In this document: in pieces, positions 46,201-54,408 of the stretch
Position numbering within the stretch: the first letter of the stretch is position 1
How the letters are laid out: every line of letters begins with the position of its first letter
NCBI GenBank assembly: GCA_016648135.1
Contig: JADDOH010002315.1
Location: 1-64,000 of the forward strand
Source of the DNA: Agrypnia vestita
Lineage: Eukaryota; Arthropoda; Insecta; Trichoptera; Phryganeidae
Direction of reading: 5' to 3'
Length of the DNA: 64,000 nt
Notes under the pieces: model-generated
The model's database searches: none
Told to the model about the DNA's origin: nothing
The model's input: only the letters and a program-made list of their open reading frames with translations
Position numbers and translations under genes: made by a program

Positions 46201-48419
46201 CCCAAGCAAATTAAACATTTTAACAACACAAACAGTTATTAGAAAAAAGAAACAAACTAAAGAGGAATTTGTCAACGTGAACAATTTTAAATAGGGAGAA
46301 TTGGCACAAACCGAAACTATCCGCGCATGTCAACGAAGCCAACTGAAGAAAGCATGCATGTGATTCTCTAATTTTAAGGATCGCGACATGATATGTATAT
46401 GTTACAGTGAAACTGTATTTATAGCGAGTCTATATTTTCACTGGAATATTTGTGAAATTATATTCAAGGTCATTCTTATCACATCCAAGCAGATTTTCAC
46501 CAATAGAAATTAGTACAAACTATTGAAAAATATTTTAACTGATATCTTACTAGTGAAATTATATTCCAAACTGTCATCATAACTAAATTTGACAGATCGT
46601 GACAGATGTCTATTTCTGGACTGAGATTGACCTCTTAAAATAACAATTTAAAATTTAAGTTATCTCTTGAAAAAGGTTCTTACTGCGTTATTCATTTCTT
46701 CCGTGCATATCAATATACCGGATATTATTAACTAAACCTAAGTTTTGAGAAATGTGTGCATTCGTGGACAATATATATTTTCACCGATACTGAGCAGTGA
46801 ATCTGTAAATTCTTGATTGACATGTTTTCACTGCCCGACCGGGTAAAATATATTTCTACTAGTGAAAATATAGTATAAAATGAATTCCACAAGGCATCAC
46901 GAAATATATAAATGACACCCCACACGGGTGGGGTGCTCCCGATCAAAAAGCCGCGCCCATTGTTAGTTTTTTATGACTTGAAAAATTTGAATTAAGTGAC
47001 TTAAAATATGCTGATTTATGGCGCAAGGATTTAAAAAATATTTCTAACTACAAATTATCGTAGTTAATCATGAAATTGACATTTTTGAACTTGTGTTCTA
47101 AAAATTTCGAATTGTGAATTTTAATTCATTATCGAAGTTTGTAATTAACGGGGTTTTTCTGTAAAACCAAAACATCAACTGTATTTTACAGACAAACAAG
47201 AATGACTACGGTTTGGACCATTTATTACAAATACGGTTTAGATTTCTTTTCATTGCACTCCTTCAAAGATGTCATCCTCCTTGCGTAATATTGAGGGTAT
47301 GGGTAGTATGAGGTCTATAATATGAATTAAGGTATACAATTGGTTCAATTCCATTAAATACTAAACTCCTGTATGAAAGCTTAAATGTGTCTTATATTTT
47401 TTAATTCTAGAAAACACAGACCTTTTAAGGGGTCGCACCTAGCTGAGCTTGCAAGGAATGAAAGTTTTTTTAGGATCAAACGAAAAATGTTGCAACATTC
47501 TTTTTATTTTTTAGTTTATTATTATTTATATATGTTTATACAATTTATTAATAAAATATCGAAATAAATAATACAACTGTCTGTTACGATAGACGACCGT
47601 CAACTAATTCTAAAATAAAGTTTACCTGAGACCTGATTTACTAAGAGTATTATCAATTGACAATGTTTACAGAGCCCTTACTTTAGAGTATGAAGGCCAA
47701 CCTAGTCAAAGACTTAAAAACAGCTGTATCTCTTTTTTTTTAATACATTGCTGTAAAATTGTACTACCTGCGTGCGGAATGGCTTTCTGACGCGCCAACA
47801 CATTTATTAGTATAGTTTATCAATGGAATAAAATTCTTCAGTATATGTTTACATTTTTTTACTATTCTTGAGAGTATAAGGAATAATAATTAAAAAAAAA
47901 ACAATATGTTATTCATTCAGGTAGGTGTGACCCCTTAATGTTATAGAAATAATAAATATTCTGTAGTTTGATTCTCAATGTATCGGATATATCCACATTA
48001 CATGACTGCGTAAACTTATTCAGACACATAATTTTAAAAGAGTATTCTACTTTTATAGCTTTCATAATGATGGAGTTTTAAGTCTTTGAAGTGAGTAATC
48101 GATTGCATTTTAATATTCTCAACCAATGTAACTTCATCTCTTTATGTCTATTACCTTTGAAAGATGATTATCTTTTGTAGATTTCCAAGATTAACTTCTT
48201 CAAACTCCTTGCCCATATATTAATGATGATTTTTCTCTGAACAGTATCCGGTTTTCAAGTTTATTCGGCGTGGCCGCGAGCATTGCGATGCTGGGACTGA
48301 CCGCGCTTTACTTTATTGCCGTCATATGCGTTTACTATCCCGAGACTCCGCACGCCACCCCTGCCAATGCTCCGCCAGCTAATACATCTGAAGCGGCTGA
48401 GACTAATGCCGCTGAATGA
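25203..48419 (+). CDS. TMUB1/2-type transmembrane ubiquitin-like protein
   Basis: Membrane protein with a lumenal/N-terminal anchor, a ubiquitin-like domain and paired C-terminal membrane segments; vertebrate TMUB1/2 act with ER-associated degradation. Ten exons: 25203-25380, 27024-27095, 30886-30972, 31782-31805, 34516-34572, 36728-36952, 37737-37980, 43312-43477, 43715-43899, 48245-48419. All phases join to 470 codons. Starts MPLIEGVGDEVTQF, nearly the human TMUB1 start. TM1 is at about residues 12-28. A long acidic low-complexity region (Asp run in exon 3) spans about 84-267. The UBL is about 269-341 (IRIRLKYLNDDQKMVEG, then RKLVRLIFNGQVLQ and DNCVVHCLVHQ). The C-terminus has ILLTILASILSIAWYC then ALYFIAVICVYYPE, matching the human WYCQIQYRPFF turn. 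Intron 1 must use a GC donor (AG|GCATGT). Exon 4 is a 24-nt microexon. Exon 3's hydrophobic end (MAYFTLVL) is the least certain piece. Confidence 0.88.
26214..26420 (+). mobile_element. tRNA-derived SINE
   Basis: 26214-26286 has pol III promoter elements: an A-box-like GTGGTTAGGACTC and a B box GGTTTGAATC, 35-40 bp apart, in a His-tRNA-like context (CTCGTGATCC). The flanking stems do not form a proper tRNA cloverleaf, and unrelated sequence follows, as in a SINE body. Lies in intron 1 of the TMUB-like gene. The 3' limit is approximate. Confidence 0.6.
27140..27590. mobile_element. Partial MITE, ATACAGGGTGT family
   Basis: CAGAGCTAGTCCACAATACTTTACAGATGG at the left, AACGTTGAACTACAGTA inside and AATAAGTCCGAAATATTGAAAACC at the right match the inverted interior of the 15247-15782 element. 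The outermost termini are missing or degraded. Confidence 0.7.
28407..28505 (-). mobile_element. LINE 3' UTR fragment
   Basis: The reverse complement reads TATATTGAATC..., CATGTAAAAATGTTACCC, ATAAACCTCTTAGGTTTCC, matching the 3' UTR of the LINE fragment at 6160-6600. Only about 100 bp remain, in intron 2 of the TMUB-like gene. Confidence 0.65.
29159..29461. mobile_element. MITE with TACTCCCTTTC termini (copy 2 of 3)
   Basis: Starts TACTCCCTTTCTTTTAACTC and ends GAGGAAAGAAGTA. It shares GAGCTGAAACTTTGCAGACA, GACGATAAAAATGATCTAAC and TTAATAATTATAGTATAATT with the other copies. The right TIR has drifted. Confidence 0.7.
30266..30370. mobile_element. LINE 3' end in inverted duplicate
   Basis: 30300-30370 (ACACCTTTCACCAGATTGTA...AATTGTTTAATAATAAAT) matches the end of the LINE at 42061-42125. 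Just left of it, 30266-30300 is the same segment in reverse, so GACCTGTACAATCTG (30266-30280) pairs perfectly with CAGATTGTACAGGTC (30314-30328). The copy is a short snapback rather than a simple 5' truncation. Confidence 0.65.
30385..30825. mobile_element. Mobile element relic with hammerhead-like order
   Basis: 30477-30520 on the minus strand reads CTGAAGATGA, a spacer, TTCGAAACGTCGGCAG, the same CUGA...GAAACGUC order seen in the other terminal repeats, but stem II is poor. 30640-30825 is GC-richer (GCCGCGCAGCAGCCACTTAT, GGCCTCGCGATCACCAGTAT), unlike the intron around it. The relation between the halves is uncertain. Confidence 0.45.
31893..32345. mobile_element. DNA transposon relic holding a transposase HTH domain
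   Basis: The left end TATAAATTGGCGTGCG and right end CGCACGCCAATTTACG are inverted. Between them, on the minus strand, is the short coding relic at 32198-32031. It sits in intron 4 of the TMUB-like gene. Confidence 0.6.
32031..32198 (-). pseudogene. Transposase N-terminal DNA-binding fragment (55 aa)
   Basis: ATG at 32198, stop at 32033-32031: MSKTSKTVRDGAKTIANEVL, then KFCEAKKENNAPILPFDRLT. This resembles the N-terminal helix-turn-helix of a group of insect transposase-like proteins ('K.VRSGAREII.NVY.FFE.EK..G.PI.P...V..R.A.ATGVS'). The recognition helix and all catalytic sequence are lost after about residue 45. The same domain is at 53307-53614 in a different element. Confidence 0.5.
32740..33015 (+). 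mobile_element. LINE ORF2 C-terminal fragment (RTE/CR1-like)
   Basis: Encodes LKKGVLRWFGHVERMSEERM, VKKIYGASVEGNRNRGRPRK, TWHDQI: the 'LRWFGHV.RM...R..K........GKR.RGRP...W.D' tail common to insect LINE reverse transcriptases. No RT core upstream; a truncated insertion in intron 4 of the TMUB-like gene. Confidence 0.7.
33142..33562. mobile_element. pogo/Tigger-type MITE (421 bp)
   Basis: The ends CAGTAAAACCCAGTTAATTC and the inverse of GAATTAATGAGGTTCTACTG match, flanked by TA on both sides, the target of the Tc1/mariner-pogo superfamily. The interior has subterminal TAATTCGAAA repeats and a segment (AATACATTTTAGTTTGC) shared with 44660-44850. No transposase. Confidence 0.75.
33781..34052. 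mobile_element. MITE with TACTCCCTTTC termini (copy 3 of 3)
   Basis: TACTCCCTTTCTTTTAACTC at the left, GAGAAAGGGAGTA at the right. Interior CAAGCTGAAACTTTGCAGGC and GACGATAAAAATGATCTAAC match the copies at 17898 and 29159. Its right TIR is the best preserved of the three. Confidence 0.8.
34680..34866. mobile_element. Short foldback copy, GCATGCCACT family
   Basis: CAGATACACATTTTGTGGCA at the left and GGCATGTGTATCTGTACCTT at the right with GAGCATGCCACTA units between: a compact relative of the foldback at 6866-7800. It lies in intron 5 of the TMUB-like gene. Confidence 0.7.
35119..35263. mobile_element. PIF/Harbinger-type MITE, intact TIRs
   Basis: GGCCCGGTTGTTTCAAGTTC at the left, GATCCAACTTGAAACAACCGGGCC inverse at the right, with TTA/TAA outside. 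The interior is inverted relative to the 10700-10845 copy (CGATCTGATTGGTGG-like core), as expected for a hairpin-shaped element. This is the best-preserved family member here. Confidence 0.8.
35920..36480. repeat. Simple-repeat patch rich in GTAGTACTA and GAAGTGTAC
   Basis: 35960-36075 repeats TGTAGTACTAATGAAGTGAA several times. 36112-36240 holds a tandem duplication of about 65-70 bp (CAAACCATGG..., GATTTCTTCATT). 36280-36470 repeats TTTGAAGTATGTACT and variants and ends with GTAGTACTACATTGTAGTAG. Unrelated to the exon that follows at 36728. Confidence 0.65.
38187..38435. mobile_element. MITE with CGGTCCCTACGTATACTGTC termini
   Basis: The left end CGGTCCCTACGTATACTGTC, continuing GAATCTGCAAAAA, is inverted at the right end (TTTTTTGCAGATTCGACAGT...GGGACCG). 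The interior also folds: TTTACTCTCTATTTTCGGAC against CCGAAAATATAGAGTAAA. A second copy is downstream of the hydrolase at 63597-63950. Confidence 0.8.
38708..39223 (+). CDS. LINE ORF1 (gag-like) protein, C-terminal type
   Basis: 171 codons from ATG at 38708 to TGA at 39221-39223; the frame is open upstream to 38618 (contains PSASGDSEAASRKM), so the true N-terminus may be further 5'. An Ala/Ser-rich N-terminus is followed by WTTVQNKRRAVVRGT and a compact domain (YYHFYPFHKDTSSDDMSSYL, FKVTKIKSRGEYSSFKIGIP, ILQSENWPRNSFIKEWE). This resembles the RNA-binding C-terminal part of CR1/Daphne-like LINE ORF1 proteins. The stop codon is UGA followed by CUA G, and the ORF2 frame continues directly after it. 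Confidence 0.6.
   Translation: MTTRSAAREEKNRQKPVNYAVAVTGPSGEASTISPAASSAAGASQAIGNAATTVSVPSNNANWTTVQNKRRAVVRGTLGKRKDEDLKYYHFYPFHKDTSSDDMSSYLTSLVSTASFKVTKIKSRGEYSSFKIGIPKSTANKILQSENWPRNSFIKEWEAKPRDAPRLPSVK
39224..42072 (+). pseudogene. LINE ORF2: endonuclease plus reverse transcriptase, frameshifted
   Basis: Frame one (39224-40354) has APE-type endonuclease boxes: IFYYQNVRGI, ALTETWL, ILGDFNLQ, LDLIFCRR and DNYHPAL in place of the usual SDH box. It has no Met near its start; it continues in frame from ORF1 across UGA CUA. Frame two (from about 40306 to the stop at 42072) has RT motifs: VENYRPVAVLS, YNDFAKAFDTVNHDVL (motif A), GVPQGSNLGPLLFSIFINNI (motif B), LLFADDLKLF (motif C with the two Asp), and the tail LRTLYNSLVRSRLESGSMIW. 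A single-base indel near 40300 (GGATGGAAAACAATATT) separates the two. All catalytic residues I can check are intact, so the copy is young. Confidence 0.85.
42345..43255 (-). mobile_element. Second LINE fragment, antisense (RTE/CR1-like RT)
   Basis: Minus strand: VGTGLRQGCPLSPILFTLYI, SLLFADDIARLAPKHY, VDKFKYLGVELSSDRRQESE, then after a frame break RQNRLFSDLYTS and, near the end, RLGHVIRCQRDE. RT motifs B, C and D and the post-RT tail are visible; motif A and the endonuclease are missing, so it is 5'-truncated at about 43255. It stops 56 bp before the acceptor of TMUB exon 8 and touches the 3' end of the plus-strand LINE on its other side. Confidence 0.8.
43967..44865. mobile_element. pogo-type element fragment interrupted by another MITE
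   Basis: CAGTAAAACCCCGTTAATTC at 43967 is the pogo-type TIR. Its interior resumes at about 44660 (CCTGGTAATTCGTAATTC, AATACATTTTAGTTTGCG, GAGAACAACAAATATATCA), parallel to 33210-33360. The gap between is filled by the inverted-repeat element at 44118-44628. The right TIR is lost where a third MITE begins near 44870. Confidence 0.6.
44118..44628. mobile_element. MITE with ATGCCTCTCAAAATGA termini
   Basis: ATGCCTCTCAAAATGA (44118-44133) and its exact inverse TCATTTTGAGAGGCAT (44613-44628) bound a 511-bp segment, inserted in the pogo-type element. No open frame or relative elsewhere in the window. Part of its interior (GAGACCAACGACATCTAGCG) is more GC-rich than the surroundings. Confidence 0.65.
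44870..45255. mobile_element. Partial MITE, ATACAGGGTGT family
   Basis: The interior of the 15247-15782 family: TTGGACTATCATTACAGTAA, CCTTCCGATTTCAATCGGAA, AACGTTTTGCAAAAAATAAG and, at the right, CGACTCATAATCAAGGCCGG. Termini missing. Confidence 0.7.
45606..47161. mobile_element. pogo-type element in reverse, with internal insertions
   Basis: CAGTAGAACCTCGTTAATTC at 45606 (after TA) and TTAACGGGGTTTTTCTG ending at 47161 (before TA) are inverted TIRs matching 33142-33562 in reverse orientation. The span is 1.5 kb because other sequence has entered, including the palindrome at 45767-45899. I could not assign 46100-46950, which has several TTTTCACTAGTGAAA-like motifs. Confidence 0.5.
45767..45899. 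repeat. Perfect palindrome, 52-bp arms and 29-nt loop
   Basis: 45767-45818 (TTTCAAATATGTTTTAATAT...GAGTTATTA) is repeated exactly inverted at 45848-45899 around CTGCTCCTCTCGAAACTATA... No mismatch was found in 52 bp, which implies either a very recent origin or active homogenisation. Confidence 0.85.
47429..47934. mobile_element. piggyBac-type MITE with TTAA target sites
   Basis: TTAA (47425-47428) then GGGGTCGCACCTA...; at the right ...TAGGTGTGACCCC then TTAA (47935-47938). 13-bp TIRs with one mismatch and the TTAA duplication are diagnostic of piggyBac-type transposition. 506 bp, no transposase; lies in the last intron of the TMUB-like gene. Confidence 0.85.
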
Positions 48420-48635
48420 ATATTCCACGTGTGCAGTAATTTCAAAAGTTTTTGTTAATTGAAATTATGTGTACAAAAATGGTATTATGGATGATACTTG
48501 TATATATACATATGAAATTACTTTAAAATTCAATTCTATTTTTATCTAATGGCTTGTACATTTTAAGGGTAGGAGGAAACCACATAATTTATATTTTAAA
48601 ATTAGATCTTTATCACAAATCAAATAAGAATTGTA

Positions 48636-48641
48636 AATAAA
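48636..48641 (+). promoter_or_regulatory. Likely polyadenylation signal of the TMUB-like gene
   Basis: AATAAA within the AT-rich 3' flank, about 217 bp after the stop. AT-rich flanks contain such hexamers by chance, so this is a placement guess. Confidence 0.4.
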
Positions 48642-49799
48642 TATTGTCAGATTGAAAATATACATCTCTGATATGACAAAAAAGGTATTTTGACCTTTCA
48701 AGTCATAATTTGTCAAGCCAAGGGGTTTGTGCTTATTTGTATATAAATATTTTTAAAACGTATTTATTTACCTCATCGTTAATACGAATTAATGATGTTC
48801 ATTGAATTGTACTTATGCAAGTATCCCAAATTAGCATGGGATAAACATTTGTAAGGAAAATAAAATATAGATTCATAAAACAGGTTGAAAAATCTCATTC
48901 GTTCTATTTTATTTTTCAAGTTTTTAATTAATAAATAACAATGCATAATCAACAATGCATTTATATAACGCAAATTTGTATCAAAGTAAATAAATTGATT
49001 TATGGAACTTGACAAAGTAAAATTAATAAAACGTAAAGGGCGACATATTTTTTACGTGTAGGTACTGACTCACCACTTCTTTAATTATTATTTTTTTAAA
49101 TGTATGCTGAAACATTCTGTAATATTCCATGCGGTGTTCTGACATTCTGACAGAAACTAAGTCATAATACAATAAATATTTTGAAATATTTAATAAAAAA
49201 TCTTGATATTCTAAAAAACATTAAGAGTTGTAATATCACATTATTTTTTAATACTAATTTATTACCCCTACGCATTTATAAATTATTGTGAAATGAATAC
49301 TAAACATTTTTCACTTATGGATTTAAGCTGTCTAGCAGTGACACCTAAAACATAGATGATGGTACTGCTCTGGCGTATACTTTGGCATATGTCGATTCTT
49401 TTTATTTTTCAATAGAAAAAAGACATGTTAATTTGATTTCAATGCTCTAATTTTCATTTATTTATAATGGGAAAATTACAAACATACGAAAGATATATTT
49501 TATACAATTGACAAAGACTGGGGAAATATACAACACCAAATAAGATGCATAATTTTATTTTATTTTCTTAATGGCGTAAACTTGAGGAATCTTTTTCAAG
49601 TAAATATATCAACTTTATTTTTTTCTGTCTCTAGCTGGAGACTGTTCCTCTGCGCTCTCTATTCTCCCATCAGCAAACTCTAAATCTATAGACAATGTGA
49701 CCAACAGTCTTTTCTTTTTGAAATCCTTGTATATTTAATAGGGATGTAATGTAATAAATAATATTTCAAATTGAAATAAAGAAAAATTTTATAATATTT

Positions 49800-49935
49800 A
49801 CCATTTCATGTGTAGAGTTTTCTGGACTACACTGTTATATGTTTCCGGCCTCTGGCTGACGTTTCGGATTCCATTGCGGGATCCATCACAAATGCTGGTG
49901 TCGCTGACGCATCAGTTTACGAGTCAATTCAATTC
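49800..49935 (-). mobile_element. Penelope-like terminal relic
   Basis: TCTGGACTACACTGTTATAT, GGCTGACGTTTCGGATTCCA and GGGATCCATCACAAATGCTG closely parallel the left end of the Penelope-like fragment at 58915-59465. On the minus strand the core order is TGATGGATC, hairpin, CGAAACGTCAGC, a degenerate hammerhead (G for A after CUGAUG). Confidence 0.55.
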
Positions 49936-51595
49936 ATTAAAAGACTGAAATAGTATTTTCTGCAGTACACACTATCCATAGTGCTTTGATCCATAATAAG
50001 ACTTCAAGATGGTTATTATTAGCGCCAGATCCATCTGAATATTTGATTGAAAATGTAACACTTGTACAGCTTACTACTTGCTTGCCAAATAAACTAGGTG
50101 AAAATTTAGCGTTTCAGACCAAATTTAATATTTACATCATTGACGTAATTTTCGTATCTATTTTATCACCTTTAACATCAGTGACAACTTTGCTTTTCAA
50201 TCAAAGCAATTCTCCTCACTGATTAATACACAGAATTCATACTAGTAATTACTAGGATAATTTGAATTATAAAGAAACATTGCATCACTTCAAAATGACT
50301 AGAATGTAAAATCTAAAAATGCTTTACCTACCTTAGACACATGTATCACCACCCAGAACACTGTACAGGACATATTTTCCTGGTTCTCCTTGCCACATAT
50401 ACAGTTCATTCTATTTTGTTTTGATCTCTTCAAAATTGTCTGAATTTTATTTCCAGTTTAAATGTTCTTTTGTTTTGTAGAAATAACTCTTTCTTGTTGG
50501 TTTCTATAAAGATACCACATACTCAAACAACATTCTTATATATGTACATATATTACACCCCCACTCTTGATTCTACTACAAAGATTTTTTAGCAGTTTCG
50601 CGACACATTTTACTTTTTTTATTTTTACATTTTAAAATAAGATGTAAAAAATTTAAGCCTTATTTTTTCTCTCCTGTAAAAGCTTTTAACATGTGTTATT
50701 CCTGCTCAACATTGAACCATCCTTTAATTTTTAAAACATTTTTTGATTTTTATAAACAAGATGTATCCATTCTCATCAGTCTTAAATTTATTTATGTTGT
50801 CCTGACAAAGTTCTTTAAATAATTATCATTTTGTATAAAAGGTGTAAGATATCTCATTTAACATTTTACATTTAAATGTGTATATTATTCTGATTTGTTA
50901 ATTAAGTTGTAGACAGTTAATGTGATATAAATTCTAAAATTGTTTTGTTTATTTAATAAAATATTAATAAATTTATAATGAAAATTTTTTGCTTTTTTAT
51001 ATTTTATATACATATTTATTTATACACCAAATTATATTTGGAACGAACTCATTAATTATTTTTTTAATGTAAAGCCAGTCATCTCGAGGTATCGGAAGAG
51101 ACTAATAGGTATGTATTATTGCCATCCGTTGAAAGGTAATTACATAAAGGTAAATATGCAGTTTTCATAAATAATTTGGCTTGTAATATGTACATGTACT
51201 TGGCATATCAACAACAATCTTTCGGAATTGTATTGACAGGGTGGATTTTTTTTTTTAATTTTGTAGGTATTCCCTTTTGAAACCACCAATCACAAAATTA
51301 AACCCCAGCTTCTCAGCCTAAAAAATATTGCAGGAACTATTTTTATTTTTGAAACCTACTAAATATTTTATTTCTCTGATAGGCGTTGCGAGAATAATAA
51401 AATATTCCCTTCAGATTTCATGGTGTAATCAGTAATCTCGAAGAATAGCACATGTCTCAATCTTTTCAATCATACCATGTCATACATTGCTGTCAAAAAA
51501 AAATGTTATTTCGTCAGACATCTGGTATACCTTTGTAACAAATAATATTTAAACGAAAAAATAAAAGTTTGTGATTTTTTATGAAGAAACTCTTA

Positions 51596-51965
51596 GGCCC
51601 GGTTGTTTCATGTTGGATCAAAGTAAGCGTTCGTTTAAAGCATAGATTTTTGCGTTCTCCACCAATCAGATGATCTGTTTTCGTAATGATCTATGCTTTA
51701 AACTTTATTTATTTATATTATTTTGGGGAAAATTAACAGCAAAACAACAATCTTAAAAATATGAAATAATGGTTTTTAAAATTATTCCAATTACAAATTT
51801 TCCACTGAATATAATAATTTACTTTAATAGCGAGTGGAGAGGATGGAGGGAAATGTGGGACGGGACTAGAAGGGAAGATATAATGTACGAATTAGTTTGG
51901 GTGCGGTAGTGTAGATATTGTTTGTTTTATGTTTCATATTTAATCCTACTTGAAACAACCGGCCC
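51596..51965. mobile_element. PIF/Harbinger-type MITE interrupted by a LINE 3' end
   Basis: TTA|GGCCCGGTTGTTTCATGTTG at the left and CTACTTGAAACAACCGGCCC|TTA at the right give a TTA target duplication. After CTATGCTTTAAAC (about 51707) the hairpin is broken by about 230 bp that match the minus-strand LINE 3' end at 9125-9380 (AATTAACAGCAAAACAACAA, GCGAGTGGAGAGGATGGAGG, TTTGGGTGCGGTAGTGTAGA). About 10 bp of MITE are missing at the junction. Confidence 0.85.
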
Positions 51966-53306
51966 TTAGACAATTAATGAAACTCGTAATCGACTCATAA
52001 TGGACACGAATTAAACAAGCTGGCAAGTAATATCAATACTTAATATAGTATACAATATGGCTCACCATCAGCAATATTGGCTGCCTGCAGGATTTGTTAC
52101 CATCTATGGCATCCCTCTTCCACTTTACCATCCCCAGATGTTGACAGTCTACTAGCCCATTATCAAATCTGCTCAACTTCAAACCGCTCTTCTAAGCCTT
52201 TGCAGATCGCCAATATCAACTGCCTTATTTTTCAGTGGAGATCGGCATGACTAGTAATCCAAGCATCAACAAATATAATGCAGCATGTCTAATCACGCAG
52301 TTGTGTTACAGTCCTATCTAAAGCAGAGGCTAGAAATCTGTGTTTGGACAGTAACAGCAAAATGATCTAACATACATTCACATCAAAATCAATAACTATT
52401 TATTATTATTTATAATCTATATTATCTCCGAGCTTACAACTAGGTGCAAGGGACCATCGATTGTCTTTCCCCGTATTAAAACTTGATTTTTTTTTTATTC
52501 CTTAGAGTCTAAGTATTCTGCATATGGCTAGACCGCCTATTCTACTATTACAAATGTATGAGCTCTAATAACTTTGACACTTTTACTTAACTAAAACTTC
52601 AAAACTGACTAGGGACAAACACTATATTAGAGTGCCTCCTCATTCTAAGGTGATAAAATTAGCCATGATAAAGATTACAACTTAATTTCCTCTCCAAGCA
52701 CAAGGGTAAAGTCTTCTTGGAGAGGTACAGCGACAAAAATTATATATTTATTTATAGTTTTAATAGACTAGAAAAAAATGTTGTAAAAAGTTGTATGTTG
52801 TGTATGTTAAATAAATGAATGTTTGTTTATTTACAAATCATAAATTAGGTGATCAAAACTTGTGAAACTTGAATGTTTTTTTAAATAGTCTTACAAAGCA
52901 TCCAATTAACAGGCTAATTTCAAATATTACAGATACCGATAAGAATATATGAAATAGATTCATAAATATTAATTATATTCCGAGAATCAGTTTGGATATG
53001 TGGGTAATGTTTTCATTCTTAATTTTTATTATAAAATCTTTAAAAATACGATTCAATTAAAAGATATATGATTGGTCGTGACGTATCAATTCGCGTGCTT
53101 GATTTAGTAAAATGAAGTGTTTTGGTGGGAATTTAAAATGATGGATTTCAAAATCAAATCGTATATAGTCCGTCTAACTTATCTGAAGAATGGCCAAATT
53201 TGGAACTAACGACGCCATATTGGATTATCTACAGCTGACAGACTTTGTTTACAAAGGGGTTCACGACTGTTTCAATAGTTTTTTAAGAAAATTTTAGATT
53301 TTCACC

Positions 53307-53614
53307 ATGCCAAAAACCATTGAAAGCGGTGTTCGGGAACTAATCTTGAAAATGCACACGTTTTTTGAAGAGGAACAACGTCTAAAAGCCCCAATTATAC
53401 CGTTTGATTTTGTTCATAGACTTATTGCCGCCACTTCAGGTTAGTGCTGCCATGCAGTTATAATGATTTTCCCATACTTAGTTTTTTATTTTACTATTAT
53501 ACAATTTCTTCAGGTATTTCTGAATCGGCAATTTACAAAATAGTTAAAGAAGGTAAAGCGGCCGTGGAAATGGGCATTAAAATATCTAAACCCGGAAAAA
53601 AAGAACAAGGATAA
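53307..53614 (+). CDS. Transposase-derived HTH protein, 77 aa, two exons
   Basis: Exons 53307-53439 and 53514-53614 join in frame across a 74-bp GT-AG intron: MPKTIESGVRELILKMHTFF..., APIIPFDFVHRLIAATSG, then ISESAIYKIVKEGKAAVEMG, ISKPGKKEQG and stop. This is the complete N-terminal helix-turn-helix of insect transposase-like proteins ('ATG(V/I)S...TI..I.KEG...L..PGKK'), where the PGKK linker normally precedes a DDE catalytic domain. It terminates exactly at that linker. It could be a DNA-binding-only product or just a dead relic; intact frame, start, splice sites and stop favour at least recent function. Confidence 0.5.
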
Positions 53615-53828
53615 GTGGAAAAATTGATTTAGGAAGAACCCGTAAGATGAGAAAAGTTTTAGAACATATTTTATTCGATAATTTTTTACATAGAATTTTT
53701 ATTATTTATACTTTTTATTACATAATTCATTAACGAGTTCATCCTATAGGTTCCCTATCATATCCTTAGGTGTTACTGAGTTAAACATGGTGGTCATGAT
53801 CATTAGGTATGAGACACCGAATAAAACC

Positions 53829-54005
53829 GGCGCCACACTGCGCGGATCTTCCGCCGCGTCTCTTCTGTCGTGGAACATCGCTACATTTCTTTCCATACAA
53901 TATGCGCTTATTAAACACACTACGCGGATGATCGGTCGATCTATTTGCTTTGCCGATTTGGCGCAATGGAAAAATCGCGGCGGAAGATCTGCGTAATGTG
54001 GCGCC
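53829..54005. mobile_element. GC-rich foldback MITE
   Basis: GGCGCCACACTGCGCGGATC (continuing TTCCGCCGCG) at 53829 and its near inverse CGCGGCGGAAGATCTGCGTA...TGGCGCC ending 54005. Strikingly GC-rich ends against an AT-rich interior. Nested in the 53165-54304 element. Confidence 0.75.
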
Positions 54006-54408
54006 AGCCTAAAAGAATTATTATTGTTTGTTTTTTTTTCCTGAAAATGGTATTCTTCTTTGATTTTGAAAAAACGCCATTTTGTGACGTTGTGTATTTT
54101 ACGAATGTATATTTTGATAAATTTATTTGTACGTTAGTTTACATTTTTTGTTTTTTATCGTGTCGTATACTGCTTAATAACTTGTTTAAGAAAAAACGAA
54201 TTTGCAAAAAATTCCCTACAAATGAGAATAATTTTTAGACTATGGGCAGTACCACAACGATTGGGACGCCCTCCTTTATTCTCCAGATAAGTTGGACGGA
54301 CTATACGTATTTTCTAGACCAGAGTTAAGATTATTCTATTTAAAAAAAAGAATTTTTCTTATTATCCATGCCTGGCGACCATAAACAATTTATTTGACAG
54401 CTTCTTTG

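Larger units (their letters stand above)
48420..53158. other. Intergenic region downstream of the TMUB-like gene
   Basis: Contains the TMUB 3' UTR with AATAAA at 48636-48641 (217 bp after the stop), a Penelope-like relic (49800-49935) and a composite MITE (51596-51965). On the minus strand at about 49740-49635 a short frame (KRLLVTLSIDLEFADGRIES..., stop) looks more coding-like than its surroundings but is only about 40 codons and unrecognised. No other gene seen. Confidence 0.5.
53165..54304. mobile_element. DNA transposon with a spliced transposase DNA-binding fragment
   Basis: The ends TAGTCCGTCTAACTTATCTG (53166-53185) and CAGATAAGTTGGACGGACTA (54284-54303) are inverted with one mismatch, flanked by TA on each side, suggesting a Tc1/mariner-type target. 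Inside are the two-exon relic at 53307-53614 and a separate foldback at 53829-54005. About 1.14 kb, lacking a catalytic domain. Confidence 0.7.

Noticed and set aside
49635..49740. Minus-strand coding-like tail (KRLLVTLSIDLEFADGRIES)
   Set aside because: Only about 40 codons, preceded by an in-frame stop and without a convincing acceptor; not called as an exon.
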